A program made the translations under genes and the position numbers. A stretch of 64,000 nucleotides of DNA. Source: Gautieria morchelliformis. Taxonomy: Eukaryota > Basidiomycota > Agaricomycetes > Gomphales > Gomphaceae. This document shows positions 55,549 through 64,000 of this stretch, in pieces (position 1 is the first letter of the stretch; each line of letters opens with the position of its first letter). The notes beneath the pieces are model-generated. The model was not told the origin of the DNA and ran no database searches. It saw nothing but the letters and a program-made list of their open reading frames with translations. The stretch spans positions 41,156 to 105,155 of the forward strand of contig WHVA01000409.1 in the NCBI GenBank assembly GCA_015179125.1, read 5' to 3'.

Positions 55549-55704
55549 CATGGGTTTTTGCATAAAACATAAACTCGATACTCAGATCTGCATGTGTATC
55601 TCGGCCCAGGTACCCAATACTCATAGGATCCGACCCGTGAGTATTCCCACAGATCAACTCGTTGAGTACTCACGAGTTGATCCGGACTTGTGTTCAGCCT
55701 TTAC
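55549..55704. other. Short junction sequence between LTR and LINE
   Basis: Contains inverted words around ACTCGTTGAGTACTCACGAGTTGAT (about 55645-55681, shown in part). Origin unknown. Confidence 0.4.
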
Positions 55705-57206
55705 TTCGAATACCCACCCCAGCCTTTACATATGAAGAGATAACGGATGAACAGATCATGAGGGCGATCAAGCATACTAACCCATTCAAGGCCCCGGGCG
55801 CCAACGGGATCCCCAACGTAGTACTGAAGCAGTGCGCCCACCAATTGCTACCATACATCAAGCAACTCTTCAGAGCAACATTTACGCTACAGACATACCC
55901 CAAGCTGTGGCGGGACTCAGAGGTACTAGTGCTACGGAAACCTGAAGGAGAGACTACATGGTCCCAGGCGCCTACCGGCCGATAGCGCTGCTAGACACGC
56001 TAGGAAAGATTCTATCATCTTGCATGGCAGAAGACCTCGGCAAGATGGTGAAAAGCACAAGCTGCTCCCGGACAACCATTACAGATGCAGGCAGGGAAGG
56101 ACGACAACCGACACCATCCATTACACGAACACAAGGCAAAGGACGCGTGGCGAAGAGGGAATGTATTGGGGGCACTGTTCTTAGACATCAAGGGGGCATT
56201 TCCTAGCATAATACTAACTAGACTGATACACAATATGCGATGCAGGGGAGTGCCACAAGAATACACCAAATGGATTCGCAGCAAGGTCAAGGGGTGGGTA
56301 GTGATGCTGAACTTCGACGACCACTGCGCACCACCCACACCTATCCCAAGAGGTATGGACCAGGGATGCCCGCTCTCTGCAATAGCATACCAGTTCTATA
56401 ACTCAGACCTACTCGAGGTTGTGAGAAAGGGAGATGGCAAAGATGCCCTGGCGTTCGTTGATGACACTACGATCCTGGCAGAAGGCACGGACATGGAAGA
56501 AGCTTTCAGGAAGCTGAAAGACATTGTCCATAGGCAGAATGGAGCCCTAGACTGGTCTGCTAAACACGACTGTCAGTTTGCCTTGGACAAGTTTGGACTG
56601 GTCGGTTTTTCCAGGAAACGCGAGAAAGAAATGACGGGGACAAGAAAGACAAGGCCGGTCACCAGACCGTCTATCACGATCGGCACCCAGGAGATTGTAC
56701 TGACCAAAGCACACAAGTACCTAGGGATAATAATGGATCAAGAGATGAGATTCAAACACCAGGTTAACTATGTGCTAAAGAAAGGTACCAAGCTCATGGA
56801 TCAGTACTGCAGGATCGTGAAAACCGCGAAGGGGGCATCAGCTAAGCATCTGAGACAATTCTATATAGCGGTCACAGTACCGAAGGTGCTATATGTGGCT
56901 GACACTTTCCTGGTTCCAGAGTCTAAATGCTCCAAAGGACAAAGGGGCACATCAACAAACTGGCGAGGGTACAGAGACAAACCGCCCTCGCGATCACAGG
57001 AGCGATGCGAACAACAGTGAACGACATGGCTGACACACACACAAATCTGTTACCATTCCCACTACTAGTATCCAAAGTTGTCCACCGAGCTGCAGTCCGA
57101 CTGACATGCTTGCCCACACAGCACCCCCTGCCCAAACATGTGAGAAAGGCCGCATGCAGATATGTCAAAATGCACAGGTCATCACTCCATGAAATCTTAC
57201 ATGTTG
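55705..57206 (+). pseudogene. LINE ORF2, reverse transcriptase part
   Basis: It resumes with EEITDEQIMRAIKHTNPFKA, PGANGIPNVVL, then after frameshifts near 55.95 and 56.08 kb continues with LGALFLDIKGAFPSI (motif A), IPRGMDQGCPLSAI (motif B), ALAFVDDTTILAEG (motif C with FVDD) and HKYLGIIMD. A later frame gives KGHINKLARVQRQTALAITG. Its last codons and stop are supplied by the Family D LTR that cut into it at 57207. With 51145-52500 it forms one disrupted ORF2. The RT family is the non-LTR type; Tad-like assignment is by overall resemblance. Confidence 0.85.
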
Positions 57207-58704
57207 TGTAGGAACCAGCTTTCTAGTTTAAAAATCTCGAAAAAAGCATTAAAAAGTCTGTAAAAGCCTTTTTCCCATCTTAACATCAGCCAATACACGC
57301 AGCTTTGATGGGGAACTGTTTTTAGAATATTCCTTGAATTTTCTTGCATTTGTTCGCCAATTGTCCTGACCTCCTTGGCTCAAAACTGCTTTATTGTGTT
57401 TGACAAAGGCTATGAACCCATGAGAGTCCATAACTTTGTCATCGGCGCTCAATTTCAAACTCCGACCGGAGCGATCCTCGAACGCGCTTATTCAGAGCCG
57501 CACGTCCTCAAACACCCACAACTCCGACTCTTTGGCTCTTTCAATCTCAGCTGGTGAGATTGGGAATATCCGGTGCAGCTTACACAAGCCTGTACACTTA
57601 AATATAGTTCAAACCCAGCAGACACATGACTTGCCTCATAGCAACCATGGCTGTGTAAGGCTGTGTGCAAGACTGCCCAATGATATGCAGAGCCAAAACT
57701 AGGGTGCATAATCAAGCAATCTTATTGGATGCTGAGCCTCCAAGCTTAGTGCCACAACCCCTGAAATAGGACCCTTGACATCATAGGGCTGCGCAGGGCT
57801 ATGCAGGGCTATGCAAGGCTATGCAGGGCTGTGTAAGGCTATGCTGGGCAGTGCAAATCAGGGAAGGTGATTGGCTATCTATTCTTAATTTCCTTGCACA
57901 AACACACCACTATAGTTACGAGGGTGTGTTTTAGCTGCGCAAATATTTACTTATGACATCACTTGCCTAATAGATAGAAGCTCCCCATTTTACATAATCC
58001 TGTGTAATTTACAATATAAAAGGAGGCCATTCTGACCCCCTAGGAGAATCATCCAATCTAGCAATCTACTGCTTCTATCCTACACGTGACTCGTGTGACT
58101 TGCATCTTACTAAGCTGCTAACCCCAGCTAGGGTTATTCACTTACTTTAGTGTCTAATTCCTTGTTAAGTAGATACTTTTCTGCTTAGCCACCTAGACTA
58201 ATCCTCCGGGTGTAATTCTACAGAGTGAGTCTGTCAATTGATAGTCTTGCCATTCGCACTCCAATACCCGAGAGAGTTGATCAGTTGATTTTCCTGGTTA
58301 ATATCTTTCACAAGTCAATTCCTGTTACTTGTAAAAGCCGCTTTAGATTCTATTCTTTGCCTCTCGTTTTATTGCTGTGTGCTGGTAGATTATCAGGGCA
58401 GTCCATTTATAAACTCGCCTGCTAAGTACATTCCTTTATATTTTGGAATACGCTTGGACCCCGATAGTGTCCTTGAACCTACAGTCTTTTAGTTTATTGT
58501 TCAGTGCTGCTAAGAAAGGCATTGCCTTCCATCCGTATTAACTTGGACTAGTTTTTACATGGATTGCAACCAAGGTACAAATATTAAATTATTTCCGGAG
58601 TTGTGCTGCAGCATTGTTTAATATTCTTTGAGTCTCGTAAACGACACGTTCTGATAGATTGAAGTGTTAGCAATAACACCAAAGTCTTGAAGGGTTCCAA
58701 AACA
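57207..58704 (+). repeat. LTR, Family D, 5' LTR
   Basis: 1,498 bp from TGTAGGAACCAGC to GGTTCCAAAACA, with CAATATAAAAGGAGGCC at about 58012. It is followed by element-internal DNA, so it is the 5' LTR. The outside 5-mer is TGTTG, within LINE ORF2. Tandem CTATGCAGGGCTATGCA words lie at 57785-57850. Confidence 0.9.
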
Positions 58705-58722
58705 CTGGTGGACGTTCTGGGA
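58705..58722 (+). other. Probable primer-binding site of Family D
   Basis: CTGGTGGACGTTCTGGGA directly follows the LTR end, where the tRNA primer should pair. The tRNA is not assigned. Confidence 0.45.
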
Positions 58723-58795
58723 ATCGCTTAGCAGCGTTTCGAGTGTAGAATTTACTACCATTGCTGAGGTCTCCAAACCCGCAATAACACAGTCC

Positions 58796-61700
58796 GTGCT
58801 TAACCTCGTGTCCCGCTCTTTAGAAGCTTCCTCTAGGAAACTTTCAATAGACGGTACTTATACTTACTCTACGCTTACCTCTCCTCCTTCACCTTTACCT
58901 TATCTTAACCCTTGCTCAACACCGAACCAAACCGCACCTCGATTCGAATCGTTTCATCCTCGTGACAAACTCGCTTCTTTCAGAAACTCGGGTATGTCTT
59001 CATCTACTATTCATCATCATCGTGACTCTGTCACACCCACTAACAATCCATTGGAGGATCCATTGTTGGATACTCCTCAGGAGGCTGAAGCCAGCATTCT
59101 TGAGACTTCGTTTGCTCGTGAATCCGACGCATCTCAGTCACCTGTTCAATGGGCATTTGCATACCCGTTACAGGAGTCCCTTAAGGACGTCCGTATAGTG
59201 CCTTCTGAGCCTTTCAGGTCTTTCAAGGCTGAGGGTAGAAGGAGACAGCTACGGTCTGATCGTAACCTTTCTATCAGAAGAGACCACTTACTGTCTTTAG
59301 CCGAGATTGCAATAGACCGCTCTAAGGTGCCCGCACCTAGAGTTCTATCTGTGCAGCAGAAGGGGCTTTCAGATATGAAATGGCTATGCTGGACTCAGTT
59401 CTACTTGGCCATCCTGGTCGTATCTCTGGTCAGAGTGCTATAGGATATTACGTTGAACCGTTTAAGTATAAAACCATGTATGATCACTTAACCTGTCTTG
59501 CTGAAGACCGGCAAGGTGTCTTGCAGGACTTAAACCTTCCATCTATGCCTATTCCTTCTCTACCTAAGGAATGGCCTTCAGACTCCCTGTGGGAAGCTAA
59601 GTCTCTGGAAATAATCTTTGTCGCTTTGCGCGAAGATGTTGAAAATTTCTTAGCCTTCTATTGGGACGCAGTGGCAAAATCCAAAGGAACCTGGAAACCG
59701 TCGAAGGAAGACTTTGCTTCCCCGTCGTTACCAGACCTTGAGGAAATGTCTGCCAACCCTGAAATATTTCACATGCGCTACACTGCTGTGTATAATGCTT
59801 TGAAGAGAAAGTTGGCAGCAGATAAACGCTTCAACGAAGCAACAGTTAAGACTGTTCAGGAGACTCCTGCTTTCGAGCATGATACTCCCCCTCACATGTC
59901 TAGGCCTCTAAGGGTAGCTTGTGAGCCAGTCTTTCCTCAGAAAGATGTCCCTATTACCTCTCAAGGTGACACTGAACATAGTCTCCCCATAGACCATGAT
60001 CAGGTTAGAAGAAGACAGTCAACTGCCTACACGCGTGGGCCTAGACCATCTTTGACTATTCATTCACCTTATAATCAGAACCTGACCAAGCTTACTGGGT
60101 CGGATGGCTTGGAAGAGTTGTTCCAAACTCCTGCTGATAACAGGAGGAGGACTATCTTCAGCATCCCTGAGACTTCTGCAGTCCCTGATAGGACTTATGG
60201 AGTTTCTGGAGGCGCACCACCTCCTGGAGACGAGCCTTCAGATGATGAAGAGTCTTCGGATCCACCTCCCACTCCTTCTCGTTACCCATCTAAACTTCCT
60301 TCATTCCCTTCAGGAGGAAGAGGTAACCCACCTGGAATACCTGGTGATTCAGGTCCTCCTGACGGCGATGATGGCGGCGGAGGAAATGGCCCTAATCTGG
60401 ACCGGGGGGATAGCAATAAAGGTGGTAAACCTAGTGTTGATGCCTTACCTAGCCAAAGTAAGCTGGAGGCGTATTTTGATAACAAACTACGTCCTGATGT
60501 GGTCCCCGAATGGGATGGCAACCCTGACACATTAGCACAGTGGATTTTGAAAGTGAATCACCTTTCTCAAAACTCTGCTACAGTCTTCAGACAGCTGGGA
60601 CGTATTGTCCCTCTGAGACTTCGCAAGGGCACAGAACGTTGGTTCTTTTCCTTGCCTCTGTCACATCGTCAAGAAGCCACCACAGACTGGAAATCAATCA
60701 GAGACGTAATCGGAGCATATTACATGAACTGAGCATGGTTATACAGACAGAAAGCAAGAGCTACTCGTGCTACTTTCCGAGAAGCTAGTCATTCTAATGA
60801 GACTCCTAGTGAGTATTACGTTAGAAAGGCAGAGCTACTGAGGCTTGTCAGTAAGCTGACTGACTCAGAACTCATTATGGAAATCATGAACGGGGCACCC
60901 TCCTATTGGCATACGGTCATTGATGCTCATAGGTGTGCAGATGCTGTTGAATTCCAGTCTGCCATCAAGTACCATGAGGAATCCTTGTCTCATCCACCTT
61001 TCACCTCAGGTGATAGTATGGAAAGACGCATTAGAAGTTTGGAGAATGCTTTACAATCCAAACCCCGATTTGACTCTAGAAATCCTTTGGACAGAACGTT
61101 CCTAGATGCTAGATCACATTTGGTGGATGGTCATCTAAGCTGAGCCCTCCTAAGTATCCTAAGGATGATTCAAATGTGTCTATGAGATCCACTCCTGAAT
61201 CAAAGGGAGCTAGGCCATGCAAGCATTGTGGAAGTAGTAAGCATTGGGACAACGAGTGTAAACATGCAAAGTCTACAGCTCGTTCCCGTCTTACTCAATC
61301 CTCTATTGAGGAGGACAACGCTGATATGGCCTATGAGGATTTGTACCTCAATGCCATTCATGAGTCAGAACATGAATTTGACCCTGACCATGCCCATGCA
61401 AACTCTGTTAACTCGGAGGCTGCAGCGGAATCGGAAGAACCTCAATTGGATTTTCATGAAACCCCTCAGACTCCGGAAGCTCACTGTCAGCTTGCTAAGC
61501 AAGTGAGCCCATCAGAGGATGCATCTACTCTGGGGGGATCCTATGATTCTAAAAGCAACCCTTCATCTAGCTCTGGAGAGTCTAACTCCATGACTCGCCG
61601 AGAAAGAAGAAGATCGCAGAAGGATGCCAAACATGTGCTAACGTACTGTGGAACCTCAATCTAAAAAGTTGGGCCCCTAACTCCCTGATTAAACTCAGGC

Positions 61701-61885
61701 GGTTTATGTCCAGACCTGCAGGTTGTGCTTTCCTCGGATCCTCTGCCTCAACAGCTAATGTTTGGTTGGGTGAATGCCTACCGCCAGATCTCATTGATCC
61801 AATGTCAGAAGAAGCTAAGCCCTTCCTCTCCAATCCTATGACACCCTCTTCTGGAGATTCTCCTGTAGTGGCTTCTCACCATTAG
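58796..61885 (+). pseudogene. Family D gag
   Basis: The plus strand gives a long gag: a Ser/Pro-rich N-terminus, shift near 59.4 kb, VGYYVEP-like GYYVEPFKYKTMYDHL, a Pro/Gly/Asp-rich linker (GGRGNPPGIPGDSGPPDGD), and the capsid core SKLEAYFDNKLRPDVVPEWD, LAQWILKVNHLSQNS and RKGTERWFFSLP. Then come a TGA at 60730, REASHSNETPSEYYVRKAEL, a shift near 61.13 kb, the knuckle CKHCGSSKHWDNEC (about 61217), a shift near 61.64 kb and FMSRPAGCAFLGSSAS. It ends at 61885 where the protease should begin. No pol follows, so the element is 3'-truncated or was non-autonomous. Confidence 0.85.
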
Positions 61886-62173
61886 TACAAAGTAGCAAAC
61901 AAAATTAAAACCTGCATTGAACTACATACAGTAAGCTAAGCTTGACATTGTTCCCCTCAGCACCCAAAATGCAAAATAAAAAATGCTTATTTTATTTGGA
62001 TTTTTTAGTTCTATGCCCCAGCTATGGTCCACATAGCTTCAGATATGAAATTTCAAGTGGATTGGAGTGATATCAAGCAAGATATCATTGTTTGAGGTTT
62101 GCGCGCTAAAACGGAAGCAAATCCGACGCGCACCTTAGGTACTGCAAACGGGTGTAACACCTAAAAACCAATC
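61886..62173. other. Short non-coding junction
   Basis: AT-rich, no gene. The word CCTAAAAACCAATCTTGACA at 62160-62179 also occurs at 28472-28491. Confidence 0.4.
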
Positions 62174-63183
62174 TTGACACACCGGTCCTGGGAAGACGAT
62201 ATGGAGGATGAAGAGAGAGAGGAGGAGAAAGGGGTGGAAATGGAGGAGGAGGACGAGCAGAGGGTCAAGAAAGTGCGGCTCGGAAAAGGGGGAGCGGAAG
62301 CGAAGAAGAAGGGCAAGGAGTCAGCAGAGTCGCTGGATGACCTGATCAAGAAACTTACCTCATTGAAAGTACACAACACCAGCTATGCGGTCAATTACGC
62401 GAAGCTCGTCCTTTACTACCTGACAGTGGCGGACCGTCTTGCAGTGCCGACATCGTTTCAGGCAGGGAATACAGCACCGAACGCACCTCTCTGGCCAACA
62501 AGACCATCATACAACTTACAGTCCAACGGCCCTTGGCCTTGTGCCTTTTGTAAGTGGCTTGGGTGCATGACGAGGAGATGTGAGGTGGCAGCCCAGTACA
62601 TCAGAGAAGGGAAGATTATTCAGAGGGGAGACTGGTATAGATGGCCTGACAACTCACACATTCTAATGCATGAGAACGGAATCAAGCACGTTGTTGACAT
62701 GGAACTATAAAATCGACGAATCCCAGGTGCATGTATTCAGGAGGTCCACTCAGCAGACAATGTTTGTTGGTACAGAGGTGGACTCACTGGTAAAGAACGG
62801 GGTGGAGGGTTTTGTGGTGGAAGTGGAGGAGTAGAGGAATGGGGAAGAGGAGGAGAGGGTAGAGATGAGCATCCTGTGTTGGTGGTGCCGGCCATGCAAG
62901 GAGCAGGAGGTTACAAGGCCGCAGAATCTACGTCTCAATACAAGTTCCAGTCCAAGATAGAAGATTCTTGCTCACCAGAAGACATATTTAATGCAGTGTT
63001 GGATACCCCCATCACACTGCCCCTTTGACACATCGCAGCCAGCTGTCCAGATGTACGGAGACGAATGGTGGACAATTTCAAAACAAGTAAGGTATCAGCA
63101 CCTGCCTTGTTTACAGAGCGTGCAGATGTACTCAGAGTAGGTGATGACATCGCTATACCATATCACTGTCCGCCCGAGAACTA
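62174..63183 (+). pseudogene. Family E Ty3/Gypsy gag fragment
   Basis: An acidic/basic stretch (EEREEEKGVE, KKGKESAESLDDLIKKL) is followed by a knuckle-like CAFCKWLGCMTRRCEVA, CX2CX4CX4C with Cys where His is usual, then YIREGKIIQRGDWYRWPD. After the stop at 62710, decayed frames continue with EVDSLVKNGVEGFVVEVEE, FNAVLDTPITLPL and SCPDVRRRMVDNF with VSAPALFTERADVL. This resembles the region just before the protease in mushroom Gypsy elements. Protease and pol are absent. Confidence 0.65.
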
Positions 63184-64000
63184 GATATTCTGCTGCAGGG
63201 CATACATCAAGTCATCGGGGTAAGATAGAAGTCATCTTAAACTGGCACCTTTATGTAAGCGGGCGCTTAGGTCACATGATGCGCCAAATCCTCGCCTTGG
63301 GGATTTTTTTTTTTTTTTTCCCCTTTCAGAAGGCACCTTGGTGCAATGACATGTTCTATAATATAATTAGTGACATTGAATTATATTACATGAATTCCTT
63401 GTCCAACTCAGACATAATGTTTGGAGGTAAAGTACGATGGGCATGGTATTTACGGTTTTCCCAGACAGCTTGTGCCCCATTCAACCCTTTTTTGTAGGCA
63501 TCTATAAATCGGGCCAACCTATTAGCATCCCTGTTGAGGAGTTAGAATCTGCTGATAGGAAACAATTCTCACACACCTCTGAATCTGTACAAAGGGGACA
63601 TCATCTAGACAGCCACAATCCCTGAGGCCTGAATGTGTGAATGGGGTCAAGCACAACCTGCCGGGCGGTCAAAGTGACGACTAAGCAAGCGGCCTGCAGT
63701 GGAACTCACCTAGTGTAAGGTTGTACCTACCTAAACCCTGATTTAAGCAGTAGAAATGTGTAGCAAGGGCCCCAGAGTGGTTTGAAGCTTTTTTCGTGCG
63801 TCGTCCAAAGGTTCGAAAGGCTGACAAATAGGTCATGTGACCTATCACGTGACCGCCAAATTCCATCGGTCCAAAAACCGAAATTGCAGGAAATCATTCT
63901 AGGACATCAGAAAAATAATTTGGTATTTTTTCTATGTCACATTTTGGATGCTATATATCTCCTCAATAATATAGATATATCCTAAGTCTCTCCTAAGGAT
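63184..64000. other. End of window, no recognised gene
   Basis: A T run at 63305-63321 and some CATGTGACCTATCACGTGAC palindrome-like words (63833-63852) are all I see. Confidence 0.4.

Overview
This is nuclear DNA of a filamentous basidiomycete, probably an Agaricomycete (the element repertoire and the HsbA pair would suit a Rhizoctonia/Ceratobasidiaceae genome, but that is inference). The evidence is short spliceosomal introns (about 35-80 nt) in every cellular gene, LTR retrotransposons with chromodomain integrases, a Tad-like LINE and a pogo-type DNA transposon. There is no bacterial or viral gene organisation. The window is a repeat-rich, gene-poor region: three cellular genes look intact, and most of the rest is nested or decayed mobile DNA and broken pieces of cellular genes.

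Left part (1-5.0 kb): an intergenic stretch with a near-perfect 57-bp palindrome, then an intact 8-exon gene for an adenylate-forming (acyl-CoA synthetase-like) enzyme with a GC-AG intron and a 25-nt exon. Right behind it starts a broken gag of retroelement Family A.

5.0-15.5 kb: a degenerate Family A Ty3/Gypsy chromovirus on the minus strand: 3' LTR, polypurine tract, a large accessory frame (called ORF3 here), integrase plus chromodomain, reverse transcriptase/RNase H, protease and gag, then an LTR-like 5' region (repeat R). About 420 bp of its integrase is inverted in place. 15.6-18.5 kb: the 3' end of another chromovirus, Family C, with an antisense cysteine-rich gene between its chromodomain and its 3' LTR. 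19.36-26.61 kb: an LTR-to-LTR Family B chromovirus, itself carrying an insertion and an RT deletion. 26.6-30.5 kb: more Family A pieces, including a second ORF3 copy, with a 399-bp CACTA-like foldback MITE inserted at its C-terminal end.

30.5-45.2 kb: a segmental duplication holding two intact 7-exon genes for secreted HsbA-like (hydrophobic surface binding) proteins. Between them lie a MYND-finger pseudogene and the 3' end of an amino-acid permease. The upstream side of the second HsbA gene is split by a three-level nest: repeat X contains a complete-ended pogo element (TA duplication), which contains a solo Family D LTR (ATGAC duplication).

45.2-64 kb: remnants of an MFS (allantoate-permease type) transporter and of a P-type ATPase; a Tad-like LINE (ORF1, endonuclease, reverse transcriptase) interrupted by a 5' fragment of a CDC6-like replication gene and a Family D LTR; the 5' LTR and gag of a Family D element inserted into the LINE's 3' end; and a Family E gag fragment. 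Many element frames stay open apart from single in-frame stops, most of them TGA at positions where relatives have Arg, which suggests C-to-T decay of silenced copies.

The most unusual items are the conserved accessory ORF3 of Family A, the antisense Cys-rich gene of Family C, the foldback MITE and the integrase inversion.
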